Source of the DNA: Sulfitobacter sabulilitoris
GTDB lineage: Bacteria; Pseudomonadota; Alphaproteobacteria; Rhodobacterales; Rhodobacteraceae
DNA length: 64,000 nucleotides
Direction: 5' to 3'
NCBI RefSeq assembly: GCF_005887615.1
Contig: NZ_VANS01000001.1
Location: forward strand, 1,468,023 to 1,532,022
A program made the translations under genes and the position numbers. This document shows positions 1 to 8,424 of the stretch, in pieces. Numbering within the stretch: position 1 is the stretch's first letter; every line of letters begins with the position of its first letter. Under the pieces are notes generated by a model. It saw nothing but the letters and a program-made list of their open reading frames with translations. It was not told the origin of the DNA and made no database searches.

Positions 1-93
1 ATGGTCTTTCAGCCAGCGCATGAACTGCGCCATCGTGGAGGCCTCGGCGCGCTCGGTCGTCGGCTGCCACAGGATGTCGCCCTGCGCGCTCAT
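1..93 (-). CDS. Acetoacetate--CoA ligase, N-terminal fragment (runs off the left edge)
   Basis: Only the first 31 codons are in the window. The visible start, MSAQGDILWQPTTER followed by MAQFMRWL, matches the typical N-terminus of acetoacetyl-CoA synthetases (an ILW-P-ER segment, then a FMRWL helix), which activate acetoacetate to acetoacetyl-CoA with ATP. The ATG overlaps the TGA of the upstream serine hydrolase gene in an ATGA arrangement, so the two are probably translationally coupled. The assignment rests on a short segment; the AMP-binding core is outside the window. Confidence 0.6.
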   Translation of the reverse strand, partial: MSAQGDILWQPTTERAEASTMAQFMRWLKDH

Positions 94-1331
94 CCGACCA
101 GCGCCCCATGCACCAGCGCCTTGAGCTGCGGGCGCGCGGGATAGCTGCTGGACGGCGAAAGCTGGGTGAAAAAGACGACCGACAGGTCCAGCACCGGATC
201 GACCCAGAAAAACGTCGAGGCCATGCCGCCCCAACTGAAATCGCCGATGCTGCCGGGGACGCGGGCGCGCGCAGGGTCCAGAACCACGGCCCCGCCAAGA
301 CCGAAGCCCATTCCCTCCATCGGCTGTTCGGCAAAGCTGGCCACGCCCATCGACGCGATATCGCCGGGCAGGTGATTGCGCATCATGAAACCCAGCGTGC
401 GCGGCGACAAAATCCGCGTCTCGCCGTTGGTGCCGCCCCTTCGGAGCATCTCGCAAAAGGCCATGTAGTCGTCGATGGTGCCAACAAGCCCGCCGCCGCC
501 CGACTGCATCGTCGCCGCCTCGAACGGCGACCGGCCCGCCACGTCCACAAGCCGCAGCGGATCGTCGCCTTTCCGCGCCGCGTTCAGCGCCATCGCGCCC
601 CCCGCCAGCGGCGTGTAAAGCGATGCGAAACGATCGCCGGTGCCTTCGGGCACGGAAAACCGGGTCTGATCCATGCCCAGCGGCGTCAGGATCTCGGCCT
701 CGAAAAACTCCGCCAGCGATTGCCCCGACACCACCTCGACCACGCGGCCCAGCACGTCGATGGCGACCGAATATTCCCAGCGGCTTCCGGGCTTGAAGGC
801 CAGGGGCAGCGCGGCCAGCCGCTCTGTCATCGCGGCCAGCGATCCCTGATCGGGGCGGAACAGGATGTCCTCCTCCTCCATGGCCTGGGGCAGCACGCCG
901 GGATTGAACGGATAGCTCAGGCCGGCGGTATGCGTCAGAAGCTGGTGGAGTGTGGGCGTCGCGCAGGGCTCGGTCTGGTCGATGCGGGTGGCACCGGGGA
1001 TCAGCGCGCGCATGTCGCGAAACGCCGGGATGAACTCTCCGAGCGGGGCATCGAGGTGCAACAGCCCGTGTTCGGCCAGCATCATCAGCGCGACGGAGGT
1101 CACCGGCTTGGTCATCGAGTAGATGCGGGCCACGGTATCGCGCTCGAACGGCAGATCCGCCGCGATGTTGCGCTGCCCGGCGGCGTGAAAAAATACCTCC
1201 TGTCCCCCCTGGGCGATCAGGACCGACGCGCCCGCGAATTTCCGGCTATCGACATAAGACTGCATCCAGGTGGCGATCCGGTCCAGCCGGTCGGTGTCAA
1301 AGCGCGGATGCGCGGGGCGGCTCATGTCCAT
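90..1331 (-). CDS. Serine hydrolase, beta-lactamase class C family
   Basis: A 413-residue protein of the class C beta-lactamase / esterase / D-aminopeptidase superfamily. The catalytic SxxK motif is S72-M-T-K75, and the second motif is Y187-S-V in the WEYSVAIDVLG segment. HTAGL at about 134-138 is also typical of this fold. No signal peptide or lipobox is visible, so a cytoplasmic esterase is more likely than a true beta-lactamase. The start is supported by AAAGG upstream; a second Met lies two codons further in. It ends in a 4-bp overlap with the acetoacetate-CoA ligase gene and lies 27 bp after the enoyl-CoA hydratase gene, so it sits in an acyl-CoA catabolic operon and may hydrolyse an ester or lactone. 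The substrate is unknown. Confidence 0.85.
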   Translation of the reverse strand: MDMSRPAHPRFDTDRLDRIATWMQSYVDSRKFAGASVLIAQGGQEVFFHAAGQRNIAADLPFERDTVARIYSMTKPVTSVALMMLAEHGLLHLDAPLGEFIPAFRDMRALIPGATRIDQTEPCATPTLHQLLTHTAGLSYPFNPGVLPQAMEEEDILFRPDQGSLAAMTERLAALPLAFKPGSRWEYSVAIDVLGRVVEVVSGQSLAEFFEAEILTPLGMDQTRFSVPEGTGDRFASLYTPLAGGAMALNAARKGDDPLRLVDVAGRSPFEAATMQSGGGGLVGTIDDYMAFCEMLRRGGTNGETRILSPRTLGFMMRNHLPGDIASMGVASFAEQPMEGMGFGLGGAVVLDPARARVPGSIGDFSWGGMASTFFWVDPVLDLSVVFFTQLSPSSSYPARPQLKALVHGALVG

Positions 1332-1358
1332 GGTCGGTGCCTTTCGTCGGTGATGCGT

Positions 1359-2114
1359 CTAGCCGATCATGCGGCGCATGGCGGCGGTTGTCTCGTCGGT
1401 GAACCAGCCGTCCTCGGGCGCATTTGCCCCGGCGGCGATGGCGGCCTCGATCCGGGCGATTGTGTCGCCGCGGATCTGGCGTTTGACCGCAGCATAGGCG
1501 CGCGGCGGATGACCCGCCAGACCGTGCGCCGTGGACAGCGCGGTTTCCATCAGCTCGCCTTCCTCGGCCAGCGTGTCGACGATGCCGGCGCGCGCCGCCG
1601 TCTCCGCCCCGATGGGCTGCCCCGACAGCATCAGGCGGCGCAGCATTTCGGGGGACAGCGTTGCACGGGCGATCTCCATCGGACCGACGGGAAAATCGAC
1701 GCCGACGCGCACTTCGGCCAGCCCAAGCTGCGCACGCGGGGTCGCCACGCGCATGTCGCTGGCCAATCCGAAGAACAGCCCGCCGGCGATCGCCGCTCCG
1801 CCCAGGGCGGCGACCGTCGGCTTGGGACAGGCGAAAAGCCGCAGGAACCCGGTATTGAGCCCCTCGACAACCGCCTGTTGCGCAGCCAGGTCGAAGCCTT
1901 GCGCCTCTTTCAGGTCAAGCCCCGCGGAAAACACCTTGAACGCGGACCTGATCACCACCGCGCGTACAGCGTCGTCGGCGGCCAGTTGATCCATCAGCGC
2001 GCCAAACTCCATCAGCAGTGCCGGCGACAGCGCGTTCACCGGTGCGCGGTTCAGCGTGACGATGGCAATGCCCCCCGGCTTGTCCTCGCGCAAAAGCAGA
2101 TCGGTATCGCTCAT
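1359..2114 (-). CDS. Enoyl-CoA hydratase/isomerase (crotonase) family protein
   Basis: A 251-residue crotonase-fold enzyme acting on acyl-CoA thioesters. The oxyanion-hole segments are FSAGLDLKE (62-70) and GGAAIAGGLFFG (about 105-116). E134 in GLAEVRVGV corresponds to the first hydratase glutamate. The usual GAGGTQ segment with the second glutamate is replaced by FPVGPMEI, so the protein may be an isomerase or an atypical hydratase. The start was placed at the ATG at 2114 because GGGGGAG lies six bases before it; an upstream in-frame start would lack a good ribosome site. It is divergent from the GST gene, with about 110 bp of shared promoter space, and leads the serine hydrolase / acetoacetate-CoA ligase operon. 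Confidence 0.85.
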   Translation of the reverse strand: MSDTDLLLREDKPGGIAIVTLNRAPVNALSPALLMEFGALMDQLAADDAVRAVVIRSAFKVFSAGLDLKEAQGFDLAAQQAVVEGLNTGFLRLFACPKPTVAALGGAAIAGGLFFGLASDMRVATPRAQLGLAEVRVGVDFPVGPMEIARATLSPEMLRRLMLSGQPIGAETAARAGIVDTLAEEGELMETALSTAHGLAGHPPRAYAAVKRQIRGDTIARIEAAIAAGANAPEDGWFTDETTAAMRRMIG

Positions 2115-2227
2115 TGTCTCCCCCTCGGTCCGCATGTTGGCGTTGACAGGGTTTCCCATGCAAACATAACGTTTTCAAATGTTTTCGCCGCCCTGCCGCG
2201 CGGCCCCAGGACGACCGGAGACCGCCG

Positions 2228-2833
2228 ATGAAACTGTATTTCGCCCCTCACACCCGCGCCCTTCGCATCGCCTGGCTGCTCGAGGAACTCGGCCTGCCGT
2301 ACACGCTTGAGCGTTTCGCCCTCGGCGACCCGGCGATGCGCGACCCGCGCTACCGGGCGGTGCATCCGATGGGCCGGGTGCCCGCGCTTGAGGATGGCGA
2401 CGTCACCCTGTTCGAGAGCGGCGCCATCGTTCAATACCTGCTGGCCCGACATGGCAACGGGCGGCTGCACCCGGCGGCGGATGCGCCGGAATTCCCCGCC
2501 TACCTGCAATGGCTGCACTATGCCGAAGGGATGATCATGCCGCATGTGAACATCGTCACGGTCGAGACGATCCTGCTGCCGCCCGACCGCCGCAACGAGG
2601 TGAACGTGAAACGCGCGCGCAAGCTGCTGACGCAGATGCTGGGCGCGGTGAACGACCGGCTGACGGATCACGACTATCTTGCGGGTGACTTCACCGCCGC
2701 CGATATCATGACCGGCCATGCGGTGATCGGGGCGGTGCGGTCGGGTGCCGATGTATCGGACCTGCCGCACATCCAGCCCTATATCGACCGCCTGACGGCG
2801 CGACCTGCCTTGGAACGGGCGCTGGCGCTGTAG
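2228..2833 (+). CDS. Glutathione S-transferase family protein
   Basis: A 201-residue protein with an N-terminal thioredoxin-like domain. The MKLYFAPHTRALR start is followed by RVPALEDGD at 50-58 (the cis-proline turn) and ESGAI at 63-67 (binding of the glutathione gamma-glutamyl group). The helical C-terminal domain carries the usual L-GDFTAADI capping motif. Such proteins conjugate or isomerise electrophiles in the cytoplasm; the substrate cannot be read from the sequence. It is a single gene, divergent from the enoyl-CoA hydratase and convergent with livF. GGAG precedes the ATG. Confidence 0.9.
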   Translation: MKLYFAPHTRALRIAWLLEELGLPYTLERFALGDPAMRDPRYRAVHPMGRVPALEDGDVTLFESGAIVQYLLARHGNGRLHPAADAPEFPAYLQWLHYAEGMIMPHVNIVTVETILLPPDRRNEVNVKRARKLLTQMLGAVNDRLTDHDYLAGDFTAADIMTGHAVIGAVRSGADVSDLPHIQPYIDRLTARPALERALAL

Positions 2834-2853
2834 TCGCAGAACCGGCCGGAGCC

Positions 2854-3555
2854 TCACACTTCCAGCCACTCCTTGCGCACGTCGTCGCGCTGGCGCAGTT
2901 CCTCTGGCGTGCCTTCGAACACCACCTGCCCGTGGCCCATGACATAGACCCGGTGCGCGATATCCATCGCAATGGCCAGCTTTTGCTCGACCAGCAGGGT
3001 GGCGATGCCGCGCCTGGCGATCTCTTGCAACAAGTCGGCCACACGCTGCACCATCTGCGGGCTCAGGCCTTCGGTCGGCTCGTCGATCATCACCAGGTCG
3101 GGGTCGCCCATCAGCGTGCGGCACATGGTCAGCATCTGTTGCTCGCCCCCCGACAACACCGACGCCTCGACATCCGCGCGTTCGTCGAGGTTGGAGAACA
3201 GGTTGAACATATCCTGCATCGACCACCGGCCCGCGCCGTCCTTCTGCCCGGGCTTGAGGCCCAGCGTCAGGTTCTGCCGCGTCGTCAAGCCCGGAAAGAT
3301 GTCGCGGTTTTCCGGTACGTAGCCGATGCCGAGGTTGGCGATCTCGAAGGCCTTGCGGCCCGCGATTTCCTGCCCCTTGAACCGGACCGATCCACGCGGA
3401 GTGACCTCGCCCATGATGGCCTTGCAGGTGGTCGAGCGACCCACGCCGTTGCGGCCCAGCAGGGCCACGATCTCGCCCTCCTGGATGTTCATCGTCACAC
3501 CCTGCAGGATGTGCGACTTGCCGTAAAAGGCATGCATGTCTTGAATTTCGAGCAT
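2854..3555 (-). CDS. livF: Branched-chain amino acid-type ABC transporter, LivF-like ATPase
   Basis: A 233-residue ABC ATPase, last gene of a five-gene importer operon. The signature LSGGEQQ (134-140), Walker B LVMIDEP (154-160) and TEGL are intact. The Walker A loop reads GRNGVGRST (34-42), so the usual invariant lysine is arginine R40; the codon is CGC. Length and order match LivF, which pairs with LivG on the cytoplasmic face of the LivHM pore. Its ATG shares one base with the livG stop (TGATG), indicating coupling. The true substrate may be another amino acid, an amide or a small carboxylate, because this family is used widely. Confidence 0.9.
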   Translation of the reverse strand: MLEIQDMHAFYGKSHILQGVTMNIQEGEIVALLGRNGVGRSTTCKAIMGEVTPRGSVRFKGQEIAGRKAFEIANLGIGYVPENRDIFPGLTTRQNLTLGLKPGQKDGAGRWSMQDMFNLFSNLDERADVEASVLSGGEQQMLTMCRTLMGDPDLVMIDEPTEGLSPQMVQRVADLLQEIARRGIATLLVEQKLAIAMDIAHRVYVMGHGQVVFEGTPEELRQRDDVRKEWLEV

Positions 3556-4340
3556 CAGTGTTCGGCCTCCAGCGCGGCGCCAAGGTAGGCTTCCTGAACC
3601 TTGGGATTGCCGCGCACCTCTTCGGGTTTTCCGGTTGCGATGATTTCGCCGTAGACCAGCACCGAAATGCGGTCGGCAAGGCCAAAGACCACGCCCATGT
3701 CATGCTCCACCATCACCAGCGTCTTGTTCACGGTGACCTTGCGAATGAGGTCCACGATGTAATCCGTCTCCGAATGGCTCATGCCCGCCGTCGGCTCGTC
3801 CAGCATGATGACATCGGCGCCCCCCGCGATGGTGATCCCGATCTCCAGCGCACGCTGCTCGGCATAGCTCAGCACGCCTGCAGGCAGATCGCGGCGGTTG
3901 GTCAGGTTGATCTGCTCGAGGATCGCATCCGCCGCCTCGGTCAGATCGCGCGACCGCGCCACCATGTGCCAGAACGAATACTTGTACCCCTTGGACCACA
4001 AAAGCGAACAGCGCACGTTTTCGAACACCGTCATCGCGGGAAAGATGTTGGTGATCTGGAAACTGCGCGACAGGCCCATGCGGTTGATCTGGAACGGCGC
4101 CAGCCCCGCGAGGTCCTGACCATGCAGGCTGACGGTGCCGGAGGTGGGCGGAAACCTTGCCGTGATCAGGTTGAACAGCGTGGATTTTCCGGCACCGTTC
4201 GGCCCGATCACCGCATGGCGTTCGCCTTTTTCGATCGACAGGTCGATGCCGCGGATGATCTCGGCCTTGCCGAAACTTTTCTTCAGCCCCGATATATCGA
4301 GCGCGGGCGCGGGCGCCGAAGAACGGTTCATCGCGTTCAT
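3555..4340 (-). CDS. livG: Branched-chain amino acid-type ABC transporter, LivG-like ATPase
   Basis: A 261-residue ABC ATPase with a canonical Walker A, GPNGAGKST (46-54), a divergent signature LSYAEQRALEIG typical of LivG proteins, Walker B VIMLDEPTAGM and switch histidine segment VEHDMGVV. It should power the LivHM permease with LivF. Its start overlaps the livM stop by four bases, and its stop touches the livF start, so livM-livG-livF are tightly coupled. Because the partner LivF has an altered Walker A, this subunit may carry most of the ATP hydrolysis; that is inference. Confidence 0.93.
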   Translation of the reverse strand: MNAMNRSSAPAPALDISGLKKSFGKAEIIRGIDLSIEKGERHAVIGPNGAGKSTLFNLITARFPPTSGTVSLHGQDLAGLAPFQINRMGLSRSFQITNIFPAMTVFENVRCSLLWSKGYKYSFWHMVARSRDLTEAADAILEQINLTNRRDLPAGVLSYAEQRALEIGITIAGGADVIMLDEPTAGMSHSETDYIVDLIRKVTVNKTLVMVEHDMGVVFGLADRISVLVYGEIIATGKPEEVRGNPKVQEAYLGAALEAEH

Positions 4341-5626
4341 GCGCTCTCCTCCTCAAGTGAATTGGCGCGGTGCCAGGCCGCGCGCAGGGTGGGCATGTTG
4401 CGGCGCATGATGGCAAATGCAACGACCGTGATGACCAGCGCCATCAGCCACGGCACGACGGCATGGCTGTCGAATGTGGTCCAGAACAGCGTCATCTCGC
4501 TTTCGCCCAAGGGCGCGTGGCGCAGATGAAAGATCATCTCGATCAGCGCACACAGGCCGAAAATGCCGATGATCGCGGGGATCAGCGTGATGATATAGGG
4601 CACCACCAGATGTCCCGCGCGGCCCAGCCGGAAGGCCGGAACATGCATCATCAGAACCCCCGCCAGGCCGCCGGGAAAATACATCACCGTCGCCACGAAC
4701 AAGGCCCCGACATAGAGCTGCCAAAGCTCGGTCTGAAGGCTGAGCACGGTTTGCAGCAGCGTGAACACGATGGCACCGATGATGGGCCCGAAGAAGAACC
4801 CGATACCGCCAAGGAACGTGATCAGCAAAATCGCCCCCGATTGGGTCAGGTTCAGGTTTTCCTCGGTCAGGATCTCGTAGTTGATGGCGAAAAGCCCCCC
4901 CGCGATCCCGGCGAAGAACCCGGAGGCGCAAAAGGAATAGAACCGCACCCAGCGCGCGGAATAGCCGAGGAACTCGGCCCGTTCGGGATTGTCGCGGACC
5001 GCATTGGCCATGCGCCCCACCGGCGTGCGCGAGAAGAGATACATCAGCAGCGCCGACACGATCAGCCAGAACACGATCAGGTAATAGACTTCGATCTGTT
5101 GCAGGAATTCGACGCCAAAGAACGGCAGGCCATAGGTGCGGTCGCCGCTCACGCCTTCCTCTCCGCCGAAGAACGCCACGATGATGATCGAACAGGCCGC
5201 GATCAATTCACCCACGCCAAGCGAGATCATGGCAAAGACCGTCCCGGCCTTGCGCGTCGAAAACGACCCCACGATGGTGGCCAGCCCCAGCCCGAACAGC
5301 CCGCCGAAGATCGGCAGCAAGGGCAACGGCAGCGGCAGGCTCATGTCCTCAACCATGTTCATGATGTGGACGCAGAAGAACCCGCCCACGCCCATATAGA
5401 CCGCGTGGCCGAACGACAGCATCCCGCCCTGCCCCAACAGCATGTTGTAGCTGAGCGCGAAGATGATCGTGATTGCCATCTGGTTCATGATCGTGATGGC
5501 GGAGTTGGATTGAAAGATGAAGGGCATCGCCAGCAGGAACAGCGTGGCAATGACCCAGGGCGCGGCGCTCAGCGTGCTGATGCGGCCGGCGCGCAGGTTG
5601 GTCGGTGTGGTGGCTTGCTCGGTCAT
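4337..5626 (-). CDS. livM: Branched-chain amino acid-type ABC transporter permease, LivM-like
   Basis: A 429-residue polytopic inner-membrane protein with about ten hydrophobic helices. It carries the family segments YNMLLGQGGMLSFGHA near the N-terminal third and GGIGFFFGPIIGA in the C-terminal half, which face the ATPases and line the pore. It is longer than the roughly 330 residues common in the family; the excess is an extra C-terminal pair of membrane segments after the LivM core. It overlaps livH and livG by four bases each. Confidence 0.92.
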   Translation of the reverse strand: MTEQATTPTNLRAGRISTLSAAPWVIATLFLLAMPFIFQSNSAITIMNQMAITIIFALSYNMLLGQGGMLSFGHAVYMGVGGFFCVHIMNMVEDMSLPLPLPLLPIFGGLFGLGLATIVGSFSTRKAGTVFAMISLGVGELIAACSIIIVAFFGGEEGVSGDRTYGLPFFGVEFLQQIEVYYLIVFWLIVSALLMYLFSRTPVGRMANAVRDNPERAEFLGYSARWVRFYSFCASGFFAGIAGGLFAINYEILTEENLNLTQSGAILLITFLGGIGFFFGPIIGAIVFTLLQTVLSLQTELWQLYVGALFVATVMYFPGGLAGVLMMHVPAFRLGRAGHLVVPYIITLIPAIIGIFGLCALIEMIFHLRHAPLGESEMTLFWTTFDSHAVVPWLMALVITVVAFAIMRRNMPTLRAAWHRANSLEEESA

Positions 5627-6579
5627 GCGTCACGCTTTCCAAACAGGCCCTGCGGGCGCAGCACCAGGATCAGCACCATCAGAAGATAGGGCAGGATCGG
5701 GCCGATCTGCGGCAAGGTCAGTGTCCAAAGATCGCGCAGCGCGCTGTCGTCCAGGTCTTCGGGCATGGTGAACCCGATGGCCATCAGGATATCGGCGAAC
5801 GCGATATTGTAGGCGGCGGCGAAGGTGGTGATCCAGCCGATCAGCAGCGATGCGACCAACGCGCCCCAAAGCGACCCCAACCCGCCGATCACGATGGTCA
5901 CGAACACGATGGAGCCCAGCAGGAACGCCATGCCGGGGAACGTGCCAAGCACCGGCCCCGCGATCACGCCCGCCACGCCGGCCAGCGCGGTGCCCACGCC
6001 AAAGACGCCCATGAACACCAAAGGCACGTTGTGGCCCAGCGCCTCGACCGTGCGCGGATAGCTGAGCGCAGCCTGGATGATCATGCCGACGCGGGTGCGC
6101 GTGAGGATATACAGCAGCGCGATGAAGATGCCCACGGACACGAAGATCATGAAGATCTTGTACGCCGGGATCGAGTTGCCCGCGATCGCAAAGGCGGTGA
6201 ATTGCAGGACCTCGGGGATGTCGTAGGGCATCTGGTTCTTGCCCCACAGAAACTGCACCAGCTCTTCGATCAAGAGCGCCAGGCCGAAGGTAAATATAAG
6301 TTCGGGCACATGCCCGTATTGGTGGACCCGCCGCAGCCCGTACCTCTCGACCCCCGCGCCCAACACGCCCACGATCAGCGGCGCGATCAGCAATCCCATC
6401 CAGAAGCCGAAGAACAGGCTGATCTGGAAGGCGAAATAGGCACCCAGCATGTAGAAACTGGCATGGGCAAAGTTCAGCACACCCATCATCGAGAAAATGA
6501 GGGTCAGGCCGGCCGACAACATGAACAACAAGAGTCCAGTCACCAGCCCGTCGATCAGATTGACGAGTATGAGGTCCAT
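5623..6579 (-). CDS. livH: Branched-chain amino acid-type ABC transporter permease, LivH-like
   Basis: A 318-residue membrane protein with about eight hydrophobic segments. LNFAHASFYMLGAYFAF near the N-terminus and VIGGLGSLWGALVASLLIG in the C-terminal third are hallmark LivH segments. It forms the permease heterodimer with LivM. It is the first permease gene after the binding-protein gene, separated by 89 bp that contain a strong hairpin. Its stop overlaps the livM start by four bases. Confidence 0.92.
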   Translation of the reverse strand: MDLILVNLIDGLVTGLLLFMLSAGLTLIFSMMGVLNFAHASFYMLGAYFAFQISLFFGFWMGLLIAPLIVGVLGAGVERYGLRRVHQYGHVPELIFTFGLALLIEELVQFLWGKNQMPYDIPEVLQFTAFAIAGNSIPAYKIFMIFVSVGIFIALLYILTRTRVGMIIQAALSYPRTVEALGHNVPLVFMGVFGVGTALAGVAGVIAGPVLGTFPGMAFLLGSIVFVTIVIGGLGSLWGALVASLLIGWITTFAAAYNIAFADILMAIGFTMPEDLDDSALRDLWTLTLPQIGPILPYLLMVLILVLRPQGLFGKRDA

Positions 6580-6622
6580 AGCCCCTCCGGTCGGGTCAGA
6601 TTACAAGGGTCGCGGCGTGTGC

Positions 6623-6657
6623 GGCCCCCTGCCCCGGACGAACCGGGACAGGAGGCC
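6623..6657 (-). terminator. Intercistronic stem-loop between the binding-protein gene and livH
   Basis: Two 15-base arms (6623-6637 and 6643-6657) pair fully, counting G-U pairs, around a five-base loop that reads TTCGT on the transcribed strand. It begins 11 bases after the binding-protein stop. No U-run follows, so it is more likely a 3' stabiliser or partial attenuator that lets the binding protein be made in excess over the membrane subunits than a full terminator. Confidence 0.6.
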
Positions 6658-6668
6658 AGAAGCGCGGA

Positions 6669-7916
6669 TCAGGGGCGCTTCATGTCGCAGGTGCTGGGGC
6701 TGTCCATCGCCGCCATTTTCACGGTTTCCTCCGTGACAAGCCCGAAGCCGGAGTTGTCGTAGTCAAAGGTCACACCTTCGTCGGTATGGGCGTGAATATG
6801 CATGTCCTGAATGGCCTGATGGTCATTGGGGCGCATGAATACCTTGCCGCCCCACATGCTGTCGTATTCCATGCCTTCCAGCGCGGTGGCGACGGCGACC
6901 ACATCATCGGCGGTTCCGGCATCTTCGATCGCCAGCTTGAGCATGTCGATCACGTTGAAGATGCGGGACTGGTCGATGTTGCCGTCCGGGTACTTGGCCT
7001 TGTAGGCGGTGTACATGTCCGCCGCTTCCTGTGTCGCGGGGGGGTTGATCTCGCCCTGCGCGATCAGGCGGATGGTGCCCTTGCCCTGCTCGCCGAAGGC
7101 CGCCGTGATGCCGGATCCGGCGGCATAGTAGGTATAGATCGGCCCGGTATACCCGTTCTCGATCACCGACTTGCCAAGACCCAGCATGTCAGAGCCCCAG
7201 TTGCCGGTGATGACCGCATCCGCACCCGATGCCACGATCTTGCGCGCGTAGGGCGTGAAATCCTTGACCTTGCCGATGGGGTGCAATTCGTTGCCGACGA
7301 TTTCCACGTCGGGGCGTTTCGCGCCCAGATTGGCCACCGCCGCATCGGCCACCGCCTTGCCGAACGAATAGTCCTGCCCGATGATATAGACCTTCTTGAT
7401 GCTGTCGTCCTTTGCCATCACATCGGTCAGCGCATCCATCTTGATGTCGGCGTTGGCGTCGAAACGGAAGTGCCAGAAGTTGCACTTGTCGTTGGTCAGC
7501 GCCGGATCGACGGCGGCATAGTTGAGAAACAGGACCCGGCTGTCGGGGTTGCGCTTGTTGTGCTTTTCAACCGCTTCGGTCAGCGCGTTGGCCACGCCCG
7601 AGCTGTTGCCCTGCGCGATAAAGCGGATGCCCTGATCGATCGCGACCTGAAGCTGGATCAGCGATTCCTTGGGGCTGATCTTGTTGTCGAAGGCGACGAT
7701 TTCGAACATCTCGCCACCCAGCACACCGCCCTTTTCGTTCACCAGCTTTTCAGCCGCGAATTCGAACTGGTGCAGACCGTTCGTGCCGGTGCTGGCAAAG
7801 GGCCCCGAAAGCGGGTCGATGAACGCGATCTTGATCGTATCTGCGAAAGATGCACTTGCACCCATCACCAAGGCCAGCGCGGTTGTCACGCCAAGCGTGG
7901 TCGTTTTCTTGAGCAT
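6669..7916 (-). CDS. ABC transporter substrate-binding protein (Leu/Ile/Val-binding family)
   Basis: A 415-residue periplasmic binding protein of the type I (LivJ/LivK, amide-binding) fold. It has a clear signal peptide, with MLKK, a hydrophobic core and cleavage after ASASFA near residue 25. The mature protein starts DTIKIAFIDPLSGPFASTG, the typical first strand and ligand loop. It is longer than LivK (about 370), as in amide or aromatic-acid binders. GGGAGGAAACC precedes the ATG. It is the first gene of the importer operon. The ligand is unknown; the neighbouring acyl-CoA genes suggest an organic acid or amino-acid-like compound. Confidence 0.92.
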   Translation of the reverse strand: MLKKTTTLGVTTALALVMGASASFADTIKIAFIDPLSGPFASTGTNGLHQFEFAAEKLVNEKGGVLGGEMFEIVAFDNKISPKESLIQLQVAIDQGIRFIAQGNSSGVANALTEAVEKHNKRNPDSRVLFLNYAAVDPALTNDKCNFWHFRFDANADIKMDALTDVMAKDDSIKKVYIIGQDYSFGKAVADAAVANLGAKRPDVEIVGNELHPIGKVKDFTPYARKIVASGADAVITGNWGSDMLGLGKSVIENGYTGPIYTYYAAGSGITAAFGEQGKGTIRLIAQGEINPPATQEAADMYTAYKAKYPDGNIDQSRIFNVIDMLKLAIEDAGTADDVVAVATALEGMEYDSMWGGKVFMRPNDHQAIQDMHIHAHTDEGVTFDYDNSGFGLVTEETVKMAAMDSPSTCDMKRP

Positions 7917-8424
7917 TTGGTTTCCTCCCTAGGACGGCCCCAACATGTTTGAATGCATCTCATGTGCGTCGGGTCCTTGCGAAAGCCTTGCACAACGGGG
8001 ACCAAAGTCAAGCTTTTGGCGCACCCCGAAATGAATCTCGTCCGGGCCGGTTTCTACCCGTTGTGAAATGCTGCGCTGCACTATCCGCGACGGCCGCGTC
8101 AAACCACGTTCGGCGGGTCCGCAAACACCCACTTGAACGACAGGACATCATCGCGCATCGCATTGTTATAATTAAATTATTCACAACAACACCTTGGCCG
8201 GGAATCCATCGAGGGCAGCGACGCGACCAGGCGGGCACGCGGACCATCCGCGCGCGTATCTCGCACTTGCAGCAATATTCAGGGGCGATAACCGCCGCGC
8301 CGAACCGGGAAATACTGTGGCGGCAAGGCGGATCGACGCCGCACGTTTGGCGCGAATTATTCCGCTCTGCGGAACTACCTTCCGCCCGGTTGAATCACTT
8401 CGTCACCAGCGCGCGGCCCAGACC
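7917..8424. promoter_or_regulatory. Control region between the IclR regulator and the importer operon
   Basis: No gene is seen in these roughly 500 bases. An AT-rich island at about 8160-8190 stands out from GC-rich surroundings and contains the palindrome ATAATTAAATTAT (8168-8180), flanked by TTGT and ACAA. It lies about 250 bases ahead of the binding-protein start. It could be the operon promoter and an operator for the IclR protein encoded just beyond. A small hairpin, TTCCGC-TCT-GCGGAA, lies shortly after the iclR-like stop. Exact promoter boxes could not be assigned. Confidence 0.4.

Noticed and set aside
108..2231. A 707-codon plus-strand open frame
   Set aside because: It is antisense to two well-supported genes (serine hydrolase and enoyl-CoA hydratase), is Arg/His/Gly-rich and matches no protein type.
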